Positions 15,122 to 20,308 of a stretch of 20,341 bases of DNA are shown here, in pieces. The stretch's first letter is position 1; each line of letters starts with the position of its first letter. Position numbers and translations under genes: made by a program. Origin of the DNA: Symbiobacteriaceae bacterium (lineage in GTDB: Bacteria > Bacillota_E > Symbiobacteriia > Symbiobacteriales > Symbiobacteriaceae); the NCBI GenBank assembly GCA_027356675.1, contig DAHVXO010000138.1, forward strand, positions 1 through 20,341, written 5' to 3'. The notes below the pieces were generated by a model. That model saw nothing but the letters and a program-made list of their open reading frames with translations. It searched no databases and had not been told where the DNA came from.

Positions 15122-15771
15122 ACCCCCCGCGTCGCCGGGTCCCAGATGAGCTTGTGCAGTTGGATCTGGACTCGGGCATCAACGCCTGAGCCCAGGACCC
15201 ACTGGGTGAGTTCCAACGGGGTGACGTTGCCCCAGATGGGCGAGAAGAGCAGTTGGGCACGCCCCTCCAGCCCGTGGTCGCGGATCAGGGCGACCGACCA
15301 CTCGAAGTCTGCTGCGGTCCCGACTACGAATTTAACCTCATCTGCGGGACGGAGCAGCGCCAGGGATTCGAAGCGCATGGTGTGCGACTCCCCGGAGGAG
15401 GGCACCTTCATGTCCAGGATCCAGCGTTGCCGGGGGTGCAGGTGGAAAGGAGCGATGTCTACCGCACCGGAGGTCTCGATGGAGAGTTCGTAGCCCTCGG
15501 CGGCCAGTTGGTCAAAGAGGTCCTGCAATTGAGCCCTGGGCTGGATCAGCGGCTCACCGCCAGTCAGGCAAACCCGCTTCACCCGGTGCTCCCGCACCTG
15601 GGCCACCACCTCAGCGATGGTCATCGCCACACTGCCTTGAGTGGTCAGGGCGTAAGGCGTATCGCAGTAGGTGCAGCGGAGCGGGCAGCCCGCCGTCCGC
15701 ACGAAAATGGTCGGAAGGCCTGCCGACGAGGTCTCGCCCTGGACCGAGAGGAAGATCTCATTGATCCGCAC
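15118..15771 (-). CDS. queE: 7-carboxy-7-deazaguanine synthase (radical SAM)
   Basis: Radical-SAM enzyme that contracts the ring of 6-carboxytetrahydropterin to 7-carboxy-7-deazaguanine (CDG), the first 7-deazapurine of the queuosine pathway. The 217 residues are normal for short QueE. The [4Fe-4S] cluster motif is Cys29, Cys33 and Cys36 in CPLRCTYC. Before it is FLSVQGETSSAGLPTIFVR, the QueE signature, and the SAM-binding GGE is in LTGGEPLIQP (~70). The IETSGAVD and FSPIWGN segments also fit. The GTG start (15769-15771) has GGAGG 7 nt upstream and lies 14 bp inside the queD 3' end. The stop overlaps the luxE-like start as GTGA. The first gene of the same transcript, queD, supplies its substrate. 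Confidence 0.95.
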   Translation of the reverse strand: MRINEIFLSVQGETSSAGLPTIFVRTAGCPLRCTYCDTPYALTTQGSVAMTIAEVVAQVREHRVKRVCLTGGEPLIQPRAQLQDLFDQLAAEGYELSIETSGAVDIAPFHLHPRQRWILDMKVPSSGESHTMRFESLALLRPADEVKFVVGTAADFEWSVALIRDHGLEGRAQLLFSPIWGNVTPLELTQWVLGSGVDARVQIQLHKLIWDPATRGV

Positions 15772-16165
15772 GGCCGGCCCTCCAGTCCGCGTACGTGAGA
15801 CTCACGTACGCACTCGGGGTCTCCCACAGGCGAATGCGCATGGGCTCGATGTCAGGATAGACTGCGCGCACATGCTCCTCCCAGTAGTCGAAGAACCAGA
15901 TCGCCAGGTTCTCGGCGGTGGTGTTGACCACCGGCAGGGTGTCGTTTAGGTATGTATGGTCAAGCAGCGGTTCGTAGTGCTGCTTGTAGATCGTCTTGAG
16001 GTCGCCGAAATCGACGACGATGCCACGCTGGTCGGGCGTCCCCCGCACGGTCAACTCCAGTTGGTAGGTGTGGCCGTGCAGGTTGTTGCACTTGCCAACG
16101 TAGTCCTCCAGGCGGTGGGCGGCGTCGAAGGTGAAAACACGGGTCACTTCCAGGAACACAGGCAC
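15758..16165 (-). CDS. queD: 6-carboxytetrahydropterin synthase
   Basis: Zinc enzyme that turns 7,8-dihydroneopterin triphosphate into 6-carboxy-5,6,7,8-tetrahydropterin, the substrate of QueE. The 135 residues are close to the usual ~120-140. Zinc ligands are His17 (FDAAHRL), His30 and His32 (CNNLHGH), and Cys26 is the catalytic cysteine. DFGDLK, LLDHTYLND and TTAENLA are family motifs. The GTG start at 16163-16165 is chosen because GAGGAGG lies 8 nt upstream; a longer open frame to 16285 would run through the riboswitch and is rejected. It is the first gene of the operon, preceded by a preQ1-I riboswitch with terminator, and its 3' end contains a 23-bp palindrome. Confidence 0.94.
   Translation of the reverse strand: MPVFLEVTRVFTFDAAHRLEDYVGKCNNLHGHTYQLELTVRGTPDQRGIVVDFGDLKTIYKQHYEPLLDHTYLNDTLPVVNTTAENLAIWFFDYWEEHVRAVYPDIEPMRIRLWETPSAYVSLTYADWRAGRADQ
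15789..15811. repeat. 23-bp perfect palindrome at the queD end, just before the queE ribosome binding site
   Basis: GCGTACGTGAG and CTCACGTACGC are exact inverted arms around a single central base at 15800. It is inside the queD reading frame. In the mRNA it can form a ~10-bp hairpin 5 nt upstream of the queE GGAGG at 15779-15783. It could equally be a protein-binding site or an RNA-processing stem. Confidence 0.85.
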
Positions 16166-16170
16166 GGGTG

Positions 16171-16180
16171 TTGCCTCCTC
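16171..16180 (-). promoter_or_regulatory. Ribosome binding site of queD
   Basis: GAGGAGG at 16174-16180 ends 8 nt before the GTG at 16165. It lies just after the riboswitch terminator, so it is made only in read-through transcripts. Confidence 0.8.
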
Positions 16181-16188
16181 ATGGGTGC

Positions 16189-16216
16189 AAAGAAACCGGA
16201 CCGTATCCGGCCCGGT
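16189..16216 (-). terminator. Intrinsic terminator of the preQ1 riboswitch
   Basis: ACCGGGCCG (16216-16208), loop GATA, CGGTCCGGT (16203-16195): a 9-bp stem with one G-U pair, followed by TTCTTT. It sits between the aptamer and the queD start, the expected place for a transcription-attenuation platform. Confidence 0.85.
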
Positions 16217-16220
16217 GTCA

Positions 16221-16253
16221 AAACGCGCACAGCAAAAGTGAGCGCAGTTTTGA
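16221..16253 (-). promoter_or_regulatory. Alternative hairpin competing with the preQ1 pseudoknot
   Basis: The tract TCAAAAC-T-GCGC (16253-16242) can pair with GCGCGTTTTGA (16229-16219): 11 pairs with one bulge. It would consume the A-rich tail and the second helix of the aptamer, so it cannot form together with the ligand-bound fold. The 5' strand of aptamer helix P1, with GCCCG before it, can also pair with CGGGC of the terminator. Together these could be the antiterminated state. The pairing is seen in sequence; the mechanism is inference. Confidence 0.5.
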
Positions 16254-16276
16254 TCACGCGGGTCACTGCGACCGCG
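16243..16276 (-). promoter_or_regulatory. preQ1-I riboswitch aptamer
   Basis: The 34-nt H-type pseudoknot fits the preQ1-I class closely. P1 is CGCGG (16276-16272) with CCGCG (16261-16257). The loop TCGCAGTGAC differs by one base from the loop I remember for the Thermoanaerobacter tengcongensis aptamer and keeps the cytosine at aptamer position 15 that pairs with preQ1. The A-rich tail TGATCAAAA leads to CTGCG (16247-16243), which pairs exactly with CGCAG of the loop to make P2. The C-A-A-A-A-C run lies at the same aptamer positions (25-30) as in that example. A terminator follows, so high preQ1 should switch the operon off. Confidence 0.92.
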
Positions 16277-16302
16277 GGCGTCCATCTCGAACGCTAACCT
16301 TT

Positions 16303-16331
16303 ATTATATCGTCTCTCACCTCACTTGTATA
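16303..16331 (-). promoter_or_regulatory. Promoter of the que operon
   Basis: On the minus strand: TATACA (16331-16326), 17 bp, TATAAT (16308-16303). The -10 is perfect and the -35 matches 4 of 6. The start would be near 16296, giving a leader of about 130 nt that begins about 20 nt before the preQ1 aptamer. Confidence 0.75.
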
Positions 16332-16348
16332 CCACGGGACGACCGCGC

Positions 16349-16374
16349 GGCAGCAACCTCGAAAGGTTGCTGCC
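16349..16374. terminator. Perfect 11-bp hairpin between the two riboswitches
   Basis: GGCAGCAACCT and AGGTTGCTGCC (16349-16359, 16364-16374) around a tetranucleotide. On the minus strand the loop is TTCG, a highly stable tetraloop. There is no T-run after it on either strand. It lies downstream of the c-di-AMP aptamer and upstream of the que promoter, so it could stop or stabilise the 3' end of the upstream leader RNA. Confidence 0.5.
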
Positions 16375-16393
16375 CCACCTGCTTTAAGCTGGT

Positions 16394-16402
16394 CCCTCCT
16401 CT
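16394..16402 (-). promoter_or_regulatory. Orphan Shine-Dalgarno-like sequence
   Basis: AGAGGAGGG lies 62 nt downstream of the c-di-AMP aptamer on the same strand, but no start codon occurs within the next 12 nt and no gene follows. The first GTG (15 nt away) opens only a 20-codon frame. It may be what is left of the gene the riboswitch once controlled. Confidence 0.35.
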
Positions 16403-16463
16403 TCATCGGGGGGGACGCCGGACGTCGCTGTGTCCGGGGAAACGCCGGTCCCCGCCCCTTTGA

Positions 16464-16599
16464 CTGCGCTTACGAGGTTAGCTGTCGGGTTCGGGCCGCC
16501 AAAGTAGCCCTAGCAGCTCTGCCAAGCCGCATTCACCCCGGCTCACGTGGGTCCCCCGCTCCCAACTGGGATTCAGCGTGCAATATCAGCCTAGCGCAA
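16464..16599 (-). promoter_or_regulatory. Cyclic di-AMP riboswitch (ydaO/yuaA class)
   Basis: The class's conserved elements appear in order on the minus strand. The P1 5' strand is TTGCGCT (16599-16593), followed by AGGCTGA. GGGAGCGGGGGACCCA precedes GGGGTGAAT, the central signature. CCCGAACCCGACAGCTAACC and CTCGTAAGCGC then form the 3' signature and P1 3' strand, AGCGCAG (16470-16464), which pairs with the 5' strand over 7 bp. The total of ~136 nt is normal. The class senses c-di-AMP and usually turns off cell-wall hydrolase or potassium/osmolyte transport genes. No such gene is downstream here; the next gene on this strand is queD, which has its own promoter and riboswitch. Confidence 0.92.
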
Positions 16600-16873
16600 C
16601 GGTACGGCACCACGCAAACTACCGTATAGGCGTACACCGTCGTTCATCGCATATCTGCCCGTCACAGCACAGTCGCAACTTTTATAGAGCCAAATCGCTG
16701 CATGTTGGATTGTCATGGTAACAAAAGCTACAAGGAGATGGAGCGCAAGCGGAGAATCTGGAATGGTACTCCGTACACGAAGCGCATTTGCACCCGCACT
16801 CGAAGGAAACAGGCCACTCGTCGTCGGCGGTGCCCCTTCACAGCGGGCCCGCCCGCACCGGGGAGGTTTGCCC
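16600..16873. other. Intergenic region with no supported gene
   Basis: This stretch separates the c-di-AMP riboswitch (-) from the nucleotidyltransferase (+) and must hold their divergent promoters. The plus frame of the nucleotidyltransferase is open back to 16715, but the added 53 residues look non-coding and lack a ribosome binding site. I see no promoter on either strand good enough to call. Confidence 0.5.
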
Positions 16874-17626
16874 ATGTTCGCGGAACTGCCCCCAGCCGTC
16901 ATCACCCTCATGAAAGACCTGGCGGACGGTTTGCACAAGATCCTGAACTCGCGCCTGGTTGCTGTCTATCTCGGCGGCTCCATTGTGACCGGGGATTTCG
17001 CCGAGACCGCCAGTGACCTCGATTTTCTCGTGGTCATAGCCAGCGAACTGTCGGCTGAAGACGGACTGGCCGTCGGGCTTCTCCATCGCGACCTGCGCCG
17101 CCGGCACAAAATGGCACAGCGTCTCCAAGGCGACTACGCACCCGTGGGCCTCCTGGTGCCCGAGGGCACCTCTGAGCCAGTGCCGGGTTGTGAGCAGGGG
17201 GTCTTCTATCCCCGCGTGGGCGAGATCATGCTCTCAGCGGACAATATCTACAACATGCGGGCACATGGTCTGCCGTTCTATGGAAACCCGCCGCGGGAAG
17301 TCCTGCCCGCGGCCACCAGCGACCACGTCCGAGCAGCCGTGCTGGCGATGCTCCGGGAGGGACCCGGCAGGTGCGATACCCCAGCCGCCTGCGCTGCTGA
17401 GGTGCTCGATCTGGTGCGGTCGCTGTGCGCGCTTCACGAGGGCACACCGGTCACGAAGGGCGTCGGTGCCCGGTGGGCGCTCGTTCATCTGGATCCCCAG
17501 TGGCATCCGCTGATTCGCTCCGCCCTGGCCATCCGCCACGGACACGGGACCCCTGAGGATGAAAAGCTCCTGCATGCTCAGATGGCCGATCTGAACGCCG
17601 CCCTGCGCAGCGAGTACCTGGCCTGA
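16874..17626 (+). CDS. AadA-like aminoglycoside nucleotidyltransferase-family protein
   Basis: Nucleotidyltransferase-fold protein of 250 residues. The active-site pattern GGSIVTGDFAETASDLD gives Gly34-Gly35-Ser36 and the metal-binding Asp48 and Asp50. The all-helical C-terminal half has the segment LDLVRSLCALHEGTPVTKGVGARWAL (~178-203 region), which follows the ANT(3'')/ANT(9) AadA pattern with its Lys-x-x-A-A-x-W-A core. Such enzymes adenylylate streptomycin- or spectinomycin-type drugs. Whether this chromosomal copy confers resistance is unknown. The ATG at 16874 follows GGGGAGG by 7 nt, so an in-frame start at 16715 is rejected. It stands alone and ends in a hairpin shared with the convergent gene. 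Confidence 0.8.
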   Translation: MFAELPPAVITLMKDLADGLHKILNSRLVAVYLGGSIVTGDFAETASDLDFLVVIASELSAEDGLAVGLLHRDLRRRHKMAQRLQGDYAPVGLLVPEGTSEPVPGCEQGVFYPRVGEIMLSADNIYNMRAHGLPFYGNPPREVLPAATSDHVRAAVLAMLREGPGRCDTPAACAAEVLDLVRSLCALHEGTPVTKGVGARWALVHLDPQWHPLIRSALAIRHGHGTPEDEKLLHAQMADLNAALRSEYLA

Positions 17627-17641
17627 CGACAGCCCAAACCC

Positions 17642-17668
17642 GGCGGGGTGCCCTTGCGGCACCCCGCC
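17642..17668. terminator. Hairpin terminator between convergent genes
   Basis: A perfect 11-bp stem (GGCGGGGTGCC / GGCACCCCGCC at 17642-17652 and 17658-17668) with a 5-nt loop, between the stops of the nucleotidyltransferase (17626) and the Gmad2 gene (17675). The T-tracts are poor (GGGTTTGGG on the minus strand), so efficiency is uncertain. Confidence 0.75.
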
Positions 17669-17674
17669 TGCGCG

Positions 17675-18466
17675 TCACTTGCTGCTGAAACGCACCCGCA
17701 CGGCGCTCTTGGCCCCGCTTCGCAGGTCGTAAATCAATACGACGCCGTCGGTGACATCCGGGGGCACCGCGACCGGCACGCTCACCTTGAAGGAACCCCA
17801 GTCCGGGGCGCCGCCCGCGGCCCGCAGGCCTAGCGCCTGGCCGAGCAACCGCCCCTTGCCGCCTGCGAAGACCTGCACGTTGAGCTCGCCGTCCTGCAGG
17901 CGGCAGTAGCCAGTGATCTGAAGTCCCGCCCCGGTCACCCGGGCACCACTCGCCGGGCTGACCAGCACCATTGCCCCGGCATCCGGCAAGCGGACCAGCG
18001 GCAGGTGGTCCGGATTGATCAGGGCCGGTATGCGCCCGGCATGCCCATCCAACCAGAACCGCACCGAATGCTGGTCGGTGATCGCAGCCCGCATCAACAG
18101 AACCAACAGGCGCTCCCCGCTCTGGTTGCTGCGCAGGTCCACGTTCACCCAGGACTTGAACTCCGGATCCCGCGCGGCGCCCACCACATCGATTCGCTCG
18201 CCGCTCTCGCCAGTCGAGATGATCAGGTAGGTCACCGGGCCGACCGGCATGGCGTACCCGACCTGCGAAGCACCCAACTGCCCTGCAGCCTCCTGCACGG
18301 CCCACGGGGCCTCCGTCAGGGCGATGCGCCGTACTTCCACCGCACCTGTCTCAAATCCGCTCAGGTGCCGGGAGCGCCGTAACGCCGTTGCGGCGAAGAC
18401 GGCCAAACCAAGGGCCAGTGCGGCCAGCAGCAAGACGCCTACCCGGCGTCGTCCGTTCAGTTTCAT
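17675..18466 (-). CDS. Membrane-anchored protein with C-terminal Gmad2 immunoglobulin-like domain (paralog 2)
   Basis: Predicted exported protein of 263 residues: a basic start, a transmembrane or signal stretch at ~9-28, then an extracytoplasmic part. Residues ~60-145 form an alpha/beta module with VGYAMPVGPVTYLIISTGE and SGERLLVLLMRAA. Residues ~165-262 match the spore-germination immunoglobulin-like Gmad2 domain, with VLVSPASGARVTGAGLQITG and AAGGAPDWGSFKVSVPV as its two hallmarks. The ATG has GAGGGGG about 9 nt upstream, and the stop of the upstream paralog lies in the same TGAGGGGG, 13 bp away, so they are coupled. Gmad2 domains occur in germination and cell-envelope proteins of spore-formers. 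The role here is unknown. Confidence 0.78.
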   Translation of the reverse strand: MKLNGRRRVGVLLLAALALGLAVFAATALRRSRHLSGFETGAVEVRRIALTEAPWAVQEAAGQLGASQVGYAMPVGPVTYLIISTGESGERIDVVGAARDPEFKSWVNVDLRSNQSGERLLVLLMRAAITDQHSVRFWLDGHAGRIPALINPDHLPLVRLPDAGAMVLVSPASGARVTGAGLQITGYCRLQDGELNVQVFAGGKGRLLGQALGLRAAGGAPDWGSFKVSVPVAVPPDVTDGVVLIYDLRSGAKSAVRVRFSSK

Positions 18467-18479
18467 GGTTTGCGCCCCC

Positions 18480-19304
18480 TCAACCCAACTGGGGGGTCCG
18501 GGATCTGTTGAACCGGACCGGGACCGACAACTTCACGTTGGCCGGACCCTCGAAGACCAGGAAGCCGGATTCCGGCATCTGAGCGGCCTCCAGCCGGACG
18601 TCCGCCACGAAGCTCCCCCAGGATGGGGCGCCGGCGGCCACCACGGTATAAGACCGTCCCAGCACTCGCCCCTTTACGTCCGTGACCGTGACGGTCAGCT
18701 GCGCATCACTGATGCGGGCGAACCCGGCCACGTGCAGCGGCCAACTGGCGATGACCTGACCCGCAGCCGGATTCAGGACCACAATGTTTTCCGGCTCCGG
18801 CAGGGGCGCCACCGGCAGGTTGTCCGGGTTGCGCAAGGTTGGGATTCCGGCGGTGGTGCCGTCCAGATCGAAGCGGAAATCGACCGCCCTGGTCAGTGTC
18901 GACGCCAGAATCAGCAACCGTTCGCCAGTCGGACTGCTGGTGAGCCGGACCGTGACGGACGTGGGCGTGCCGGTGCCGGGAATCCCTTCGGCCCGGTCCA
19001 GCCTGAGCCGCAGACTGTCAGTGCCCGTGGAGATAATCAGATAGGTGCGATCGGACTTGACCACGGCATACCCCACCCGGGAGGACCGCAGGCGAGTCGC
19101 AATCTCCTGGACATCGGCCGGGGCGGTCCCGGGGATCACGACCGCCAGCGGGACGGTCTGGGGCGTGGTCGCCGCACTCCCGCCCGGCCTGCGGATTGGC
19201 CCGCGGTCAGGCTTTCGGGTCACGATCTCCCATGCCGAGACCAGGACCACCAGGACAATCAGGCCGGTCGCAACCAGGGCGAGCCTCGTCTTACGCTGTG
19301 GCAT
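18480..19304 (-). CDS. Membrane-anchored protein with C-terminal Gmad2 immunoglobulin-like domain (paralog 1)
   Basis: Exported protein of 274 residues and a clear paralog of the next gene. An N-terminal transmembrane stretch covers ~8-24. The shared middle module has RVGYAVVKSDRTYLIISTGT (~80-99) and TGERLLILAS. The Gmad2 domain covers ~173-268, with VVLNPAAGQVIASWPLHVAGFA and AAGAPSWGSFVADVRLEA. The ATG at 19304 has AAGGAG 8 nt upstream. It is the first gene of the pair. Its upstream region has an 11-bp direct repeat that could be a regulator site. The two copies have clearly diverged, so the duplication is old. Confidence 0.78.
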   Translation of the reverse strand: MPQRKTRLALVATGLIVLVVLVSAWEIVTRKPDRGPIRRPGGSAATTPQTVPLAVVIPGTAPADVQEIATRLRSSRVGYAVVKSDRTYLIISTGTDSLRLRLDRAEGIPGTGTPTSVTVRLTSSPTGERLLILASTLTRAVDFRFDLDGTTAGIPTLRNPDNLPVAPLPEPENIVVLNPAAGQVIASWPLHVAGFARISDAQLTVTVTDVKGRVLGRSYTVVAAGAPSWGSFVADVRLEAAQMPESGFLVFEGPANVKLSVPVRFNRSRTPQLG

Positions 19305-19353
19305 GCCACTCTCTCCTTCATGCGTACGCCTTCTGTCGCGAAGTACGTAGGCC

Positions 19354-19387
19354 GCAGGAAATAGTTCTGTGTCCCAGCAGGAAATAG
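19354..19387. repeat. Two 11-bp direct repeats upstream of the Gmad2 pair
   Basis: GCAGGAAATAG occurs at 19354-19364 and 19377-19387, a 23-bp period or about two helical turns, so both copies face the same side of the DNA. They lie 50-83 bp upstream of the first Gmad2 start, where an activator or alternative sigma factor could bind. Confidence 0.55.
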
Positions 19388-19398
19388 GTGCGCGGCAA

Positions 19399-19423
19399 GG
19401 CCCCGCCGTGGGAAGGCGGGGCC
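19399..19423 (-). terminator. Hairpin terminator after the DUF47 gene
   Basis: A perfect 9-bp stem (GGCCCCGCC / GGCGGGGCC at 19399-19407 and 19415-19423) with a 7-nt loop, 18 bp after the DUF47 stop. Only TT follows on the minus strand, so it is a GC-rich, T-poor terminator. Confidence 0.7.
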
Positions 19424-19440
19424 CTGGTGCGTCCTGCGAA

Positions 19441-20064
19441 CTAGCCTTGCTTCATGGCCGCGCCGGCGAGGGTGTCGGCAACGTCCTCCGCCCGGTCGGT
19501 CGCACCCTCAAGGGTATCGTAGATCTCCTTCATGACGATGAAGCGGACGGGATCGACCGCGGCCTGGTCATACAGAGTGGAGAGGGCGGACCGCAGCGTA
19601 TCATCGCCCACATTCTCAAGCTGGTTGATCATGATCAGGCGATTGTTGATCTGATCGAACTTGCCTCCGGCCACCATGTCGATCGCCGCCACCAACTCGC
19701 TGCACTGGGCCCGCAGGGTGGCGCCGAACTCCTTGAGGAAGCGATCGGTCTCCCGCACCTTGTAGATCTCAAAACGGGCCGCCGCCGCCTCCATGCCGTC
19801 CACCACCGAGTCGATGGCGGTGGCGACTGCGGCGAGGTCCTCACGGTCCATCGGCGTCACAAAGGACTTATTGATGAGGGCGAACATGTCGTGCGTGAGC
19901 TCGTCGCCCTTCTTCTCGAGGTCCTTCAGGGCCGGTGCCAGTTCCATAGACCGGGTCGGCTCGGCCAGGAGCTGGCTCAGCAGATTGGCCGCGTCCACGG
20001 CATTCTCCGCCGCCGACCGCAGAATCTTGAAGAACATCTGGCTCCGGGTGTTTTTAAATAGCAT
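19441..20064 (-). CDS. PhoU-like DUF47-family phosphate transport regulator
   Basis: Cytosolic all-helical protein of 207 residues, the usual length for DUF47. It opens with FFKILRSAAENAVDAANLL; the PhoU-like metal-binding helices contain LEKKGDELTHDM (~55-66), with a later REDLAAVATAIDSVVDGMEAAAARFEI (~84-110) and EIYDTLEGATDRAEDVADTL at the end. In most genomes the family is encoded next to a Pit-type low-affinity phosphate transporter and modulates it. None is seen next to it here, but one could lie beyond the right edge. The ATG at 20064 follows GGGAGG by 7 nt; an upstream in-frame start at 20097 has no such site. A hairpin terminator follows it. Confidence 0.9.
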   Translation of the reverse strand: MLFKNTRSQMFFKILRSAAENAVDAANLLSQLLAEPTRSMELAPALKDLEKKGDELTHDMFALINKSFVTPMDREDLAAVATAIDSVVDGMEAAAARFEIYKVRETDRFLKEFGATLRAQCSELVAAIDMVAGGKFDQINNRLIMINQLENVGDDTLRSALSTLYDQAAVDPVRFIVMKEIYDTLEGATDRAEDVADTLAGAAMKQG

Positions 20065-20214
20065 GAAATTACCTCCCAGCTGCTCAGCGTTAAGCATAGG
20101 TTATCATACATTAGACTTCTGGCTCATTCTTTCCCCCATTGGAGCGGGCAAGTATGAAAAAATTGGCCCACAAAGGCTCTTCCTTCGGATCATGCTGACT
20201 GAGTCGTTTGATCT

Positions 20215-20230
20215 TGTGAACATAATCACA
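20215..20230. promoter_or_regulatory. Fnr/CRP-family binding site 1
   Basis: TGTGA-ACATAA-TCACA, an exact match to the TGTGA-N6-TCACA consensus used by CRP and by Bacillus-type Fnr. Its centre is 78 bp from that of the second site. Confidence 0.7.
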
Positions 20231-20265
20231 ATTCGAGCCCGGACGAAGTGCTCATGTGCCTACCT

Positions 20266-20294
20266 TTGTTAAACTCCTTGCTGTAAGATATATG
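20266..20294 (+). promoter_or_regulatory. Predicted plus-strand promoter for a gene beyond the window
   Basis: TTGTTA (20266-20271), 17 bp, TATATG (20289-20294). Box 1 would lie near -78, and box 2 would overlap the -10 end and the start site, so an Fnr/CRP-like protein could activate from one site and repress from the other. Confidence 0.5.
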
Positions 20295-20308
20295 TGAAAT
20301 ATATCACA
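20293..20308. promoter_or_regulatory. Fnr/CRP-family binding site 2
   Basis: TGTGA-AATATA-TCACA, a second exact match to the consensus, with an AT-only spacer. It overlaps the predicted plus-strand -10 box. Confidence 0.7.

Noticed and set aside
15758..16285. QueD starting at 16285
   Set aside because: The added residues are the translated riboswitch and terminator. The GTG at 16165 has a good ribosome binding site and gives a normal QueD length.
16440..16600. tRNA or other structural RNA gene on the plus strand
   Set aside because: No cloverleaf or T-loop pattern. The conserved blocks match the ydaO/yuaA riboswitch on the minus strand.
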